A stretch of DNA of 64,000 bases from Paenibacillus sp. SZ31 (GCF_012912005.1 NZ_JABBEA010000005.1:62001-126000), one strand, 5' to 3'; shown: positions 29,022-38,802, counted from the first letter of the stretch. A program made the numbers and translations. The notes: generated by a model from the sequence alone, not told the origin.

Positions 29022-29909
29022 TTAGCCTTTGATTGAACCTAACATGACACCTTTGGCAAAATGCTTCTGCAAAAACGGATACACCAACAAAATCGGAATG
29101 GTACCTACAACGATCACCGCCATTTTGATCGACTGATCTGGTGGCTGTACAAAATTGGGGTCCATGTTCGCCATATCTCCGACACTGGCTTGCGAGAGTA
29201 ATACGATCTGTCTCAACATGACTTGTAGCGGCCATTTGTCACTGTCGGAAATGTACAGCAGTGCTGAGAAAAAGTTATTCCAATGTCCCACAGCGTAGAA
29301 TAACGCAAACGTGGCAATCACCGGCTTCGATAAAGGCAGAACGATTCGCCACAGCACGCCTAGATCCGAACAGCCGTCGATGCGGGCCGCTTCCTCCAGC
29401 CCGGGCGGCATTTGCTGAAAAAAGTTTTTGACAACAATTAAGTTAAAAGCGCTGATCGCGCCAGGAAGCATAAGGGCCCAGTAGGAATCAAGCAGTCCCA
29501 GTCCACGAATGACGAGATACGTTGGGATCATACCACCGCCGAATAACATCGAGAAGATCACCATATTCATCATGACATTACGGCCCCAGAAGTCACTTCT
29601 GGATAGTGGATAGGCCATCGTTAGTGTGAAGAACAGATTGACCAGTGTACCTGCCACCGTAATGAAGATGGAAACACCAATGCTGCGAAAGATCGTGGAC
29701 GATGAAAAGATATACTCATACGCGCTGAAGGAAAACACCTTCGGAATAAGGAAAAAACTGCGTTCAGTGATCTCGGCTTCCGTTGCGAAAGAATTCCCTA
29801 TAATATACAGGAAAGGAAGGACGGTTAATATGCCCAGAATCCCCAGCATGACGTAATTGAAGATATCAAATACCTTGCCGGCAGGGCTGTTGTATAGACG
29901 GCTGTTCAT
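29022..29909 (-). CDS. Carbohydrate ABC transporter permease (YtcP/LplC type)
   Basis: A 295-aa inner-membrane permease with six predicted helices. The EAA loop that docks the ATPase is at about residues 185-200 (GLEEAARIDGCSDLGVLWRI). The C-terminal QKHFAKGVMLGSIKG is typical of the YtcP/LplC branch. It lies 13 bases after the first permease gene and 18 bases before the binding protein gene, in one operon. Confidence 0.93.
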   Translation of the reverse strand: MNSRLYNSPAGKVFDIFNYVMLGILGILTVLPFLYIIGNSFATEAEITERSFFLIPKVFSFSAYEYIFSSSTIFRSIGVSIFITVAGTLVNLFFTLTMAYPLSRSDFWGRNVMMNMVIFSMLFGGGMIPTYLVIRGLGLLDSYWALMLPGAISAFNLIVVKNFFQQMPPGLEEAARIDGCSDLGVLWRIVLPLSKPVIATFALFYAVGHWNNFFSALLYISDSDKWPLQVMLRQIVLLSQASVGDMANMDPNFVQPPDQSIKMAVIVVGTIPILLVYPFLQKHFAKGVMLGSIKG

Positions 29910-29921
29910 GGGCGCTCCTCC

Positions 29922-30908
29922 TTAATAAATTCCGGGATGACCGAATTTTTTCGCAAGTTTATTACTGCCGAGCACCAGAATGATCCCCACCACAGACTTG
30001 AATAGTCCAACAGCGGTACTGTAACTGAATGCACCTTGCGTGATCCCCACCGTATACACATACGTATCAAAGACGTCAGCGACATCCCGGTTGAGAGAGT
30101 TGGTCATCAGATAGATCTGCTCAAATCCGGTATCAAGGAAATTCCCCAGTCTGAGAATGAGCAAAATGACAATGGTCGTACGAATGGCTGGAAGCGTGAT
30201 ATGCCACATCCGCCGTAATCGTCCTGCGCCATCTACAATCGAAGCTTCATACTGCTCCGTGTCCACACCTGCGAGTGCCGCCAGGAAGATAATTGTGCCC
30301 CAACCCATCTCCTTCCACATCATCTGTACAATAATGAGCGGACGGAACGAACCCGGACTGGAGAGGACATCAATAGGCTTGCCTGTAATCCAGGCGATCA
30401 GGTCGTATAACACGCCGCCTTGCGGGGTCAGGAACACGTACGTAATACTCGCGATAATTACCATGGATACAAAATGGGGCACATAGACCAGCGTTTGAAT
30501 CGTTCTTTTGAAAAAAACGACCCGAATTTCATTTAATAATAAGGCGATAATGATCGGTGCCGGGAAAAAGAAGATAAGATCATACAGGGCCAGAACCAGC
30601 GTATTGCGTAATAGTCGGTAGAAGTCCGGATTGGAGAAGAAGTTCGTAAAGTTCTCTAGCCCCACCCAGTTGCTCTCCCGGATGCCCAGGAAAGGCTGGT
30701 AGTCCTGAAAGGCAATGACGATCCCCCACATGGGCAAGTATTTAAAGATGACAAAGTACAAAAAGCCGGGAAGCACAAGCACATATAACCATTTGTTTCG
30801 TTTGATCTGCCTTTTCCAATTGGACTCCTGTTTTAATGGTCTTGTTGCCATATCCGCTTGAGCAGTTGCAGTGCCGTTGGTATTCCAGTCCGTCTTCCCG
30901 TTCATCAT
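29922..30908 (-). CDS. Carbohydrate ABC transporter permease (YteP/LplB type)
   Basis: A 328-aa permease with a hydrophilic N-terminal ~35 residues and about six membrane helices. An EAA-like loop is present (TEQYEASIVDGAGRLRRMWHITLP), and the YLPMWGIVIAFQDYQPF segment is typical of the LplB/YteP branch. GGGAGGGGAG precedes the ATG. It is the first gene of the importer operon; a perfect cre site lies 20 bases upstream, so it should be under CcpA carbon control. Confidence 0.93.
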   Translation of the reverse strand: MMNGKTDWNTNGTATAQADMATRPLKQESNWKRQIKRNKWLYVLVLPGFLYFVIFKYLPMWGIVIAFQDYQPFLGIRESNWVGLENFTNFFSNPDFYRLLRNTLVLALYDLIFFFPAPIIIALLLNEIRVVFFKRTIQTLVYVPHFVSMVIIASITYVFLTPQGGVLYDLIAWITGKPIDVLSSPGSFRPLIIVQMMWKEMGWGTIIFLAALAGVDTEQYEASIVDGAGRLRRMWHITLPAIRTTIVILLILRLGNFLDTGFEQIYLMTNSLNRDVADVFDTYVYTVGITQGAFSYSTAVGLFKSVVGIILVLGSNKLAKKFGHPGIY

Positions 30909-30927
30909 GTCTCCCCTCCCTCAAAGA

Positions 30928-30941
30928 TGTAAGCGTTATCA
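30928..30941. promoter_or_regulatory. cre site (CcpA operator)
   Basis: TGTAAGCGTTATCA fits the catabolite-responsive-element consensus TGWNANCGNTNWCA at every position on both strands. It lies 20 bases upstream of the first importer gene, where CcpA binding would block transcription. Confidence 0.85.
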
Positions 30942-31116
30942 ATTTATCTGTTATTCAGACTATACAGACGCCTGGTTTCCGGCAACCTTCATTTTTTGCA
31001 TTACTACGGAATGATGGCCGAAAATCCCGCTATAACGCCATTTCCAAAAGAAATGAAACATAACGTAGCAGGTAGAATTGCACATTTTTGCGGGTTTATC
31101 CTTCTTTGTATCACGG

Positions 31117-31158
31117 TAAAAAAAGAAAAAACCGGCATCTGCTAAAGCAGGATGCTGG
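31117..31158 (-). terminator. Terminator after the AraC-type regulator
   Basis: CCAGCATC pairs with GATGCCGG on the minus strand around an 11-base loop with further pairing, followed by TTTTTTC and more T. It lies between the regulator and the importer operon it probably controls. Confidence 0.85.
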
Positions 31159-31183
31159 TCAGAAATGACAAAAATATAAACGG

Positions 31184-33589
31184 TTATTGTCCGAACCATT
31201 GATCGCGATACTGACTCGGCGTAACTCCCTCCTGTTTCTTGAAAATTCGATTAAAATAACTGTGCTGATATCCCACAGCGGCCGCAACATCATTAATTTT
31301 CATCGTTGTCTCACGTAGCAATTGCTTCGCCGCATCCATTCTCACACGTGTCAAATAATCAATAAAATTAATCCCCGAAACCTGTTTGAAAGCCTTGCTC
31401 AGTGCATAAGGTGTCATCTGCTCCTCATCAGCACAGTTTTCCAGCGAAATGTCGCTTCGGTAATGCGTATCGATATACAACATCGTTCGTTCCACCACCA
31501 GTTTCAGCGGTTCCTGCGACCATACCTCAACCTCTTGTATATAAGGTATGAATACCTCATTCACCATCCATTGCTTCATCTGTACAGGTTCACGAATACC
31601 GGATAATCGCTCATACATGTTGCTACCACCAAACAGCTTATAAGGTGTGACCCCTGTTTGCAGCATCATGTGCTGAATACTGCCGAGCAATTGAAGCATC
31701 ATCTGCTGCACCTGAAATTCGGTACTGCCTGCCCGCGTAATCTCACTCATGAATTGCTCCAGCACACGTTCCGCTTCGGCTTGTTTGCCCAGCCTGACCG
31801 CCTGTAGTAACTCACGTTCCAGCCCCAATGGATAGGAAGCTGCTTCGTTTCTGCGGAAACACGCCTCATCCTCCAGATCGAGAATCTGACTTCCTTCCTC
31901 CACACTGCGATAAGCCACGGCCTGTTCCATCTCGACGAATCGTCCGGGCAGTTCCTGAAGTGAAGTTGCTGGGCGACTGACCATCAAAGTCACCTTCATT
32001 TTGAGCGTTCGTCCAATGACCTCCACCAGTTCCTGTCCCCATAACAACGCTTGTGACTTCACAGGTTCATCCTGGGGAGCGATCACAAGCATGGCTGAAG
32101 ACAGGTCGTGAAAGTTCATAACACTGATCTGCCTGAAAACATTTTTCGCCACTTCCTGTGTAATATTCACTGCTGCAAAGGTGACTAATCCCGTGTCCTG
32201 GCTTCCAAATCTGCCTTGCAGCTGCTCGTACCCCGTAAAATACATCTGCACCAGCAAATACTGCTGACCCTCCAGCTCAAATCCGAGATGACGCATGCGC
32301 TGCTGGAGATCCTGCTCGTTATAGGCGTACAGATGCCCCTGCACAAGTTGTAAGACAAAACTGTCGCGCAGATGGGGAAGCTGCTCTTGCAACTGGCGAT
32401 GTGCCGTTACACTGCGGGAGGTCAGTTCGTTCCACTGTTGCTCCAGCAACTCAAACTCATCCAGCTTTGCATCGGTTGGTGTTGTTTCGTTTCGGCCAGG
32501 CGTAAGCAGATGCAGCATCCGGGCTACAGGCGAATATATACGGCGTGAAGCAAACCAGGATAACAATAATCCCAGGATGAGACTGCCTGCACTGGCAATG
32601 ACGATGATTTTGGATACCAGCTTGACTGGCGAAGTGACTGATGTCAAAGGTGCAGCAGAAACATAGGTCCAGTCCGAATCAATTCGACTCAATGAGCCGT
32701 ACGAGACGGAATAGGTCTGATCCTCATATCGGAACAGGAATGAACGGTTGTCCGCATGCAGGGCAACTTCTTCTTTTAGCTGCTGCTCAAAAGCAGAGTT
32801 CTCTCCCGCCGTTCCCGGATTACCGGTAACCAGTGTGTTTCCTTCCTGATCCATGAGGAACGTTAACCCTTCGTCATATGGAGTAAGCGTTTTCAATAAA
32901 CTGGCGACTTTCTCGTTATCCAACGTAATAATCAGTGCACCAAATGGATTAATGCTCTCCCCCGGAATCTTATGTACAAGAACCAGTGCATTGCCTGCAT
33001 CCGTATGCAGTAGACTGTCGTCGGTAGAAGGTGCGGTATCTCTGTTGATGCTGGAAACCCAGTCTGTCCAGTACACGTGGTTGCCCATGGAAAGGTATCG
33101 ATCATACGCTTGTACTTTGGCATCATCTTTCAACTCGTTATAATCCCGATTAAACAAGATCGGCTTCGGTTCCTGCAAATACAGCTGTGCTGACTTGATC
33201 AGCGGGTGGGAACCTTGCAATACATATAATGTAGTGACAATCTCCTGCGTTTCATTGAAATAATACACAAAATCCAGCGTCCGCAAAGCATTGCCAAACC
33301 TCGGTTCAAAAGCCCAATGAGATAAGTTCATCTCCAGATAAGCCAGCTGGTCATCCACATTGCGTGCCCGGTTCTCGATCTGGTTCTGATGCATCTGATT
33401 GAACTCGGTCTCCATCCGGCCAACCACCTGTTGATACATAACGATGCCTGTGATTAACCCGGGAATGCTGGCAATGAGTAAAATAAGCATCAGGCTGTTT
33501 CGATAAAATCGTCCTTTATGCCTTCCTGCCTTTAAATCGGATAACCGCTTGAATCTGCCAAATATTCGATCGCTCCTAGTCGGTTCCAT
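31184..33589 (-). CDS. Membrane-anchored AraC-family regulator (YesN/YtdP-like)
   Basis: An 801-aa one-component sensor-regulator. Transmembrane helix 1 lies at about residues 32-52, an extracellular Cache-like sensor at 53-325, helix 2 at about 328-350, a HAMP-like and linker region next, and the AraC DNA-binding pair of helix-turn-helices at about 700-800 (NCADEEQMTPYALSKAFKQV and INDVAAAVGYQHSYFNRIFK). It should sense an extracellular sugar and activate the importer and GH operons downstream (inference from position). Length and layout match regulators of pectin loci in Bacillales. Confidence 0.9.
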   Translation of the reverse strand: MEPTRSDRIFGRFKRLSDLKAGRHKGRFYRNSLMLILLIASIPGLITGIVMYQQVVGRMETEFNQMHQNQIENRARNVDDQLAYLEMNLSHWAFEPRFGNALRTLDFVYYFNETQEIVTTLYVLQGSHPLIKSAQLYLQEPKPILFNRDYNELKDDAKVQAYDRYLSMGNHVYWTDWVSSINRDTAPSTDDSLLHTDAGNALVLVHKIPGESINPFGALIITLDNEKVASLLKTLTPYDEGLTFLMDQEGNTLVTGNPGTAGENSAFEQQLKEEVALHADNRSFLFRYEDQTYSVSYGSLSRIDSDWTYVSAAPLTSVTSPVKLVSKIIVIASAGSLILGLLLSWFASRRIYSPVARMLHLLTPGRNETTPTDAKLDEFELLEQQWNELTSRSVTAHRQLQEQLPHLRDSFVLQLVQGHLYAYNEQDLQQRMRHLGFELEGQQYLLVQMYFTGYEQLQGRFGSQDTGLVTFAAVNITQEVAKNVFRQISVMNFHDLSSAMLVIAPQDEPVKSQALLWGQELVEVIGRTLKMKVTLMVSRPATSLQELPGRFVEMEQAVAYRSVEEGSQILDLEDEACFRRNEAASYPLGLERELLQAVRLGKQAEAERVLEQFMSEITRAGSTEFQVQQMMLQLLGSIQHMMLQTGVTPYKLFGGSNMYERLSGIREPVQMKQWMVNEVFIPYIQEVEVWSQEPLKLVVERTMLYIDTHYRSDISLENCADEEQMTPYALSKAFKQVSGINFIDYLTRVRMDAAKQLLRETTMKINDVAAAVGYQHSYFNRIFKKQEGVTPSQYRDQWFGQ

Positions 33590-33804
33590 CGTTGTTCACC
33601 TGCCTGCTTGCATCGGGTCTGACTGTCATGGAAACTTCCTCAACTCCCCTGAGAATATATGGATGAAATCCTTTTCTTGTATTATACGCACAATCTACAG
33701 GTGAATGAAACGATCTGTAACCGATCATTTTTTTAACCAATGTTTTATTAACATGGCAAAATGGATTACAATGAGATAAAGCAAACATGAAGGAGGCCTT
33801 TTTA

Positions 33805-35160
33805 ATGAAAGAACAGACTTATTTTGAACAAAATAGAGAAAAACACCTGGCAGAACTGAATGAATGGTTGTCCATTCCGAGTATTTCCGCCATTTCAGCG
33901 CATAAAGAGGATGTTAATCGTGCAGCACAATGGGCAGCAGATGCGCTCACACGTGCAGGTATGGAAAACGTAGAGGTCATTCAAACGGCTGGACATCCGA
34001 TTGTCTATGCAGATCACCTGCATGCACCGGGCAAACCGACAGCTCTGATCTATGGACACTATGATGTACAACCTGTTGATCCGCTTAATCTGTGGGAGAC
34101 GCCTCCTTTCGAACCTACCGTTCGTGATGGCAAGCTGTTTGCCCGTGGTGCGACGGATGACAAAGGACAGATTTTCCTACATATCAAGGCAGTAGAAGCC
34201 ATTCTCGCCGAAAACAAAGAACTTCCGGTTAACATCAAGTTCTGCATTGAAGGCGAAGAGGAAATCTCCAGCCCCAACTTGCCCATCTATCTGAATGATA
34301 ATACGGACAAGCTGCGTGCAGACATGGTACTGATCTCGGATACGTCCCTGCTTGAAAAAGGCAAACCGGCGATCTCCACTGGCCTGCGCGGTCTCTGCTC
34401 GCTTCACGTAGATCTGAACACAGCCAATACCGACTTGCACTCTGGTTCATTTGGTGGTGGTGTACCTAACGCACTGCACGCACTCGTATCCCTGCTCGCT
34501 TCGTTGCATGATGAGCAAGGTCGTGTGAGTGTAGACGGTTTCTACGACGGCGTTCTGCCACTGTCTCCTGAGATGAGAGAAGAATTTGTAAAACAAGGCT
34601 TCAATGAAGAACAGCTTCGTCAAGACCTTGGGCTGGAGCAATTGTACGGCGAAGAAGGCTACTCGTTCGTGGAACGTGTTGGCGCTCGTCCAACATTGGA
34701 ACTGAACGGCGTATGGGGTGGTTTCCAAGGCGAAGGTAGCAAAACGGTTATTCCGAAGGAAGCTCATGCCAAAATTACCTGCCGCCTCGTGGCGGACCAG
34801 GATCCACAACATGTATTGGATCGTATCGAAGCACATCTGCGCGCTCACGTTCAACCGGGTGCAACGCTACATGTGAAACAGATCGAGAAAGCTTTTGCTT
34901 TCAACACCGATCCTTCCAATGCAATCCTGCAAAAAGCGGCAGATGCGTATGAGCACGTGTATGGCGTTCGTGCCCTCTTTACCAAAGATGGCGGCTCCAT
35001 TCCGATTGTTGAGAAGCTCTCACGTGTACTCGAAATCCCTGCTGTCATGATGGGATTCGGCTTGCCGGATGAGAATTTGCACGCACCGAACGAGCACTTC
35101 AACCTGGAGAACTTTGATAAAGGGTTGTTGACGATTGTTCAGTTTTTGAAGAGTTTGTAA
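33805..35160 (+). CDS. M20-family dipeptidase
   Basis: A 451-aa zinc peptidase of the M20/carnosinase-like family. Metal-binding blocks are LIYGHYDVQPVDP (His, Asp), ARGATDDKGQ (bridging Asp) and EGEEEISSPN (general-base Glu and metal Glu), with a lid domain between about residues 195 and 360 and a C-terminal His in NLHAPNEHF. The start is at 33805 because AAGGAGG lies 8 bases upstream; the earlier ATG in frame has no such site. It stands alone, divergent from the AraC-type regulator. Confidence 0.92.
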   Translation: MKEQTYFEQNREKHLAELNEWLSIPSISAISAHKEDVNRAAQWAADALTRAGMENVEVIQTAGHPIVYADHLHAPGKPTALIYGHYDVQPVDPLNLWETPPFEPTVRDGKLFARGATDDKGQIFLHIKAVEAILAENKELPVNIKFCIEGEEEISSPNLPIYLNDNTDKLRADMVLISDTSLLEKGKPAISTGLRGLCSLHVDLNTANTDLHSGSFGGGVPNALHALVSLLASLHDEQGRVSVDGFYDGVLPLSPEMREEFVKQGFNEEQLRQDLGLEQLYGEEGYSFVERVGARPTLELNGVWGGFQGEGSKTVIPKEAHAKITCRLVADQDPQHVLDRIEAHLRAHVQPGATLHVKQIEKAFAFNTDPSNAILQKAADAYEHVYGVRALFTKDGGSIPIVEKLSRVLEIPAVMMGFGLPDENLHAPNEHFNLENFDKGLLTIVQFLKSL

Positions 35161-35208
35161 TCATCGTGTTTAAAACCAGTTCATGAGGGTGTGCTGCGTG
35201 GACGTTCC

Positions 35209-35335
35209 GGGGCCGAATCGTTCTTTAGATCGCTGTTATCGTCGGATTTTTTGGATTTTCCCTTCTCAAAGGGTAAAATCCGACGATAAAGGCGAACGCT
35301 CCGCTTCTTCAGAATCGATTTCGTCCCCTCCACTA
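35209..35335. repeat. Large imperfect palindrome
   Basis: The core is a perfect 15-base inverted repeat (TTATCGTCGGATTTT at 35236-35250, its complement at 35275-35289) with a second stem inside the loop (CCCTT...AAGGG). Pairing continues outward, imperfectly, through GAATCG-type sequence on both sides to GGGGCCGAA and TTCGTCCCC. It looks like a mobile palindromic repeat of the REP/MITE kind and may act as terminator of the dipeptidase gene. Confidence 0.7.
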
Positions 35336-35412
35336 CGTTGCAGCTTTTCGCATGACTGATTTTAGGATTGAGCTAACTATTGAATGGTTAGTGTAATGGG
35401 GAGAACAAAAGG

Positions 35413-35434
35413 ACGGCCTTCGGGTCGTTTTTTT
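35413..35434 (+). terminator. Intrinsic terminator with TTCG tetraloop
   Basis: ACGGCC-TTCG-GGTCGT followed by a run of T. It is the best plus-strand terminator downstream of the dipeptidase gene, about 250 bases past its stop. Confidence 0.8.
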
Positions 35435-35469
35435 GTTATTTATTTTGTTTTTTTGTTTTTTATTCTTTG

Positions 35470-35517
35470 TTCTTTGGTTCTTTGGTTCTTTGGTTCTTTG
35501 GTTCTTTGGTTCTTTGG
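35470..35517. repeat. Tandem 8-bp repeat, six copies
   Basis: Six exact head-to-tail copies of TTCTTTGG, preceded by a partial copy (ATTCTTTG). It is a simple VNTR-type array with no spacers, so not CRISPR. Copy number may vary between strains. Confidence 0.95.
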
Positions 35518-36219
35518 TGACGTTGTATTTTTTTCATGGTGCTTCTTATGATGGAGACGATGGAGGCTTACTTTTAAATGGGTTAGTGTATTAGAGATAA
35601 CAACATGGTGACCTTATTAGGCCGTTTCTTTGGATTTTGTCGCTATCGTTACGTTGTAGCTTTATCCCGACTGCTTCGAAGGATTGGGTCTGACTTTGAT
35701 GGGTTAGTGTGATAGATTACCTTAACGATGGGCTGCTGAACACTTTTTCGATTTTTTTCTAGATAACTTCGTTATCGTTGTTCCTATGACTGATTTTATA
35801 GACGGGGTCTCGGTTTTAATGGTTTAGTGTTATAGAGATAACATACGCGACCTTATAGTCTTTTTTGATTCGGTCTCCTTCACTAGGTTTCAGCTTTTAC
35901 AGTGGTTGCTTTATTGTGACTGGTTTTAGACAACGGCTAACTTTTAAGGAGTTGTGATAGAGATAACTCAAGCGGTGGTATTCGGCTGTTTGGTTGAATC
36001 GATTGATATTCAATATTTAGAATGCACTCTTATGGCGTATGATGTGGAACGGGTAATAGAGATGTTGATAGCTACAAGGGGTTTTGTGGATGGAGAATCT
36101 TGCGGGATTCCTGCGTTTTGACTTGTTTGTGCTTAGCGACTTCAGCGCGGGGCTTTTCCATGAGTGTTTACGTGCTGTTGCGCCCCGGCAAGCTAATCCA
36201 AAATGATGAGGTGAATGTT

Positions 36220-36795
36220 GTGTCTGCTTCTCACCTGACCAAAAATGCGCTGGCTCACTCGCTTAAATTACTGATGGAGCATACTCCACTGAACAAAATT
36301 ACGGTCAAACATCTGGTTGATCATTGCGGCGTAAACCGGCAAACCTTTTATTATCATTTTCAGGATATTTACGCGCTGCTTGGATGGATCTATCAGACTG
36401 AAGCAGTGGAAAGTCTTACGGAGTACCGAAGCTACAGCACATGGACGGACGGTTTCTATAAAATATTTTGCTACATCGAGAACAACAAAACGTTTTGCTG
36501 CAACACGCTCGACTCGCTCGGGCGTACCCACCTGGATGTATACCTCTATGAAGTAACCCATGATCTGATCATGGGTGTTATTGATGAACTCGCCTGTGGG
36601 ATTAAGGTCCGCGGTGAAGACAAAGAGTTCGTCGCCAACTTCTATACCCTGGCCTTCACTGGGCTGATCATTCAATGGATGAGAGGCGATATGCAAGAAC
36701 CGCCAAAACAGATAATTGAGAAGCTCAGTGAGCTAATCGAAGGCAATGTCCTGAGGGCACTGCACAGGTATGAGAATAAGCTGCCATCCACTTAA
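36220..36795 (+). CDS. TetR/AcrR-family regulator (DhaS-like)
   Basis: A 191-aa repressor-type protein. The helix-turn-helix is at about residues 23-45 (ITVKHLVDHCGVNRQTFYYHF). A C-terminal helical TetR_C_8-type domain follows. The start is set at GTG 36220 with GATGAGGTG upstream; the earlier ATGs in frame lack a ribosome site and encode non-conserved residues. It lies 160 bases upstream of oleate hydratase on the same strand, with a perfect palindrome between them, so it probably controls that gene in response to a fatty acid (inference). Confidence 0.85.
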   Translation: MSASHLTKNALAHSLKLLMEHTPLNKITVKHLVDHCGVNRQTFYYHFQDIYALLGWIYQTEAVESLTEYRSYSTWTDGFYKIFCYIENNKTFCCNTLDSLGRTHLDVYLYEVTHDLIMGVIDELACGIKVRGEDKEFVANFYTLAFTGLIIQWMRGDMQEPPKQIIEKLSELIEGNVLRALHRYENKLPST

Positions 36796-36839
36796 GGATG
36801 CGCGGCTTTTTCATACGTGATCTAAGCCTAGGTTTTAGA

Positions 36840-36855
36840 CACTTTTCCAAAAGTG
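36840..36855. promoter_or_regulatory. Candidate TetR operator
   Basis: CACTTTT-CC-AAAAGTG is a perfect inverted repeat with 7-base arms, located between the TetR gene and oleate hydratase, just upstream of a possible promoter (TTGGAC, 16 bases, TCATAC). The size and symmetry suit a TetR dimer. Confidence 0.55.
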
Positions 36856-36955
36856 ACCAAAAATTGGACGCTCCCGTTCTTTTGATCATACCTTACGGAA
36901 CCTGCAAGGTTTACATTAGGGATGTGATTACAGCAACTTTTGGAGGCGAATGATC

Positions 36956-38536
36956 GTGAAGAAAGAACATGGTAATAAACAGGTCTATTTTGTAGGCGGC
37001 GGCATTGCATCTTTGGCGGGTGCAGCTTATCTGGTCAGAGATTGTGGCTTTCCCGGTGAACACATTCACATTATCGAAGAAATGCCGATTCTTGGCGGCA
37101 GCAATGACGGAGCTGGTAATACCGATCAAGGATATATCATCCGCGGCGGACGGATGCTCAATGACGAGGCCTATGAGAATCTGTGGGAGTTGCTGGCTTC
37201 CATCCCTTCCATCGACCGTCCGGGCATATCTGTCCGACAGGAAATTACCGAATTTGACGATGCCAATCCCACACATTCCAATGCGCGGCTCATCAACCGT
37301 GATGGCAAGGTCGAAGATGTGCTCTCCATGGGTTTTGATATGGCGGACCGGTTGGCGATGGGCAAACTGATTATTACTCCTGAAGACACGCTGGGTAAAT
37401 TGCGAATCAACGACTGGTTTGGCCCTCACTTTTTCAAAACGAACTTCTGGTATATGTGGGCGACGACCTTCGCCTTCCAACCTTGGCATAGCGCCGTGGA
37501 ATTCAAAAGATACATGCTTCGCTTTTTTCACGAATTCCCAAGAATTCAGACGCTGGAAGGTGTCACCCGCACACCGTTCAACCAATATGACTCGATTATC
37601 CTGCCATTGCATAACTACCTGGAACCGTTTGGCGTTGATTTCACGCTGAAATGTACGGTTACCGATCTGGATTTCAAAGACGGCGACGGCATTACGGTAA
37701 GTCGGATGCATGTACGACGCGAAGGTACCGAGGAGATCATCGACATTCATGAAGGCGATCTGGTCATTGTCACAAATGGTTCGATGACCGAAGGGGCCGA
37801 TATCGGCTCCATGACTTCCGCACCGAAACTGAACGGCAAGGGCAGCTCATGGAAGCTATGGGAGAACATTGCCGCCAAGAAACCGTTGCTGGGCAACCCT
37901 TCTTCTTTTAATGATCATGTGGATGAGTCCAAATGGGAATCGTTTACGGTCACCTTCCAGGATTCGGTCTTCTTTGATCTGATGGAGAAATTTACGCGCA
38001 ATCGGGCAGGCACCGGGGCTCTGGTTACTTTCAAGGATTCCAGCTGGTTCATGTCTGTCGTTCTGGCCTTTCAACCGCACTTCCGCGGCCAACCGGAGCA
38101 TGTCAACGTATTCTGGGGATACGGATTATACCCGGATAACGTGGGCGACTACGTGAAGAAAAGAATGTGCGATTGTACTGGGGAAGAAATTATGCAGGAG
38201 TTGATCGGCCATCTTCATTTCCAGGAACATCAAGAGGCCATCATGGCTACCGCCAACTGTATTCCATGCATGATGCCTTACATTACAGCCCAATTCATGC
38301 CTAGACTGAATAGTGACAGACCAAAAGTTGTGCCTGACGGCTCCACCAACCTGGCTTTTATCAGCCAATTCTGCGAAATTGCCGATGACGTGGTATTCAC
38401 CGAAGAATATTCGGTCCGGGCAGCACGGATCGCCGTCTACACTCTTCTCGGAGAGAACCGGCCGATTGAGCCGATCAATAAGTATCAGTATGATGTCCGG
38501 ACGTTGTTCAGTAGTTTTGTGACTTCGTTTAGATGA
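36956..38536 (+). CDS. ohyA: Oleate hydratase (MCRA family)
   Basis: Adds water to the cis-9 double bond of oleic and related acids to give 10-hydroxy fatty acids; FAD-dependent and membrane-associated. About 526 aa. The FAD-binding GGGIASLAGAAYLV segment is near residue 15, and the conserved EEMPILGGSNDGAGN and YIIRGGRML blocks follow, with NGSMTEG and a C-terminal NLAFISQFCEIADDVVFTEEYSVR. GTG at 36956 is 9 bases from GGAGG and is preferred; the ATG at 36950 is only 3 bases from it. It may detoxify host or plant fatty acids; the adjacent TetR is its probable regulator. Confidence 0.93.
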   Translation: MKKEHGNKQVYFVGGGIASLAGAAYLVRDCGFPGEHIHIIEEMPILGGSNDGAGNTDQGYIIRGGRMLNDEAYENLWELLASIPSIDRPGISVRQEITEFDDANPTHSNARLINRDGKVEDVLSMGFDMADRLAMGKLIITPEDTLGKLRINDWFGPHFFKTNFWYMWATTFAFQPWHSAVEFKRYMLRFFHEFPRIQTLEGVTRTPFNQYDSIILPLHNYLEPFGVDFTLKCTVTDLDFKDGDGITVSRMHVRREGTEEIIDIHEGDLVIVTNGSMTEGADIGSMTSAPKLNGKGSSWKLWENIAAKKPLLGNPSSFNDHVDESKWESFTVTFQDSVFFDLMEKFTRNRAGTGALVTFKDSSWFMSVVLAFQPHFRGQPEHVNVFWGYGLYPDNVGDYVKKRMCDCTGEEIMQELIGHLHFQEHQEAIMATANCIPCMMPYITAQFMPRLNSDRPKVVPDGSTNLAFISQFCEIADDVVFTEEYSVRAARIAVYTLLGENRPIEPINKYQYDVRTLFSSFVTSFR

Positions 38537-38802
38537 CTAGTTATAAAGAGGATTCAGATATAGGATGAAAGAATCGTTGGATGGATCGGTGGATGGGGAT
38601 AGATCTTTGGAGATATCTGTAGGATTCGGTAAGTAACTTTGTGATCTTTAGAAGCTTTGTTATCTTAATTCTATTGATTGTGCCAAGTTAGTAAGATATG
38701 AGTTACTACATGAGTTAGCTTCAGAAGCTTGCATCCCCGTTGAACGAGTCAATGAGTGAATATGGTTGTTGCTGAACTGAAGAGTCGTTGTATAAAGAAA
38801 AT

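Larger units (their letters stand above)
35336..36099. repeat. About five degenerate ~110-130 bp tandem units; no gene seen
   Basis: The same block order recurs: CAGCTTTT-like start, GACTGATTTTAGA, then ATGGGTTAGTGTAATAGAGATAAC, then a weak GAC...GTC hairpin with T-run. Recognisable GGTTAGTGT/GTTTAGTGT copies begin near 35383, 35580, 35701 and 35822, with a further decayed copy near 35945 (GAGATAAC). No open frame with a ribosome site lies in the region. Origin unknown; decayed copies of one palindromic element are most likely. Confidence 0.55.

Noticed and set aside
35470..35517. Possible CRISPR array
   Set aside because: The repeat unit is 8 bases with no spacers, and no cas genes are nearby; it is a simple tandem array.
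36911..37750. 279-codon open frame antisense to oleate hydratase
   Set aside because: It lies wholly opposite a well-conserved gene, has no ribosome site, and reads as the usual shadow of a GC-balanced coding strand.
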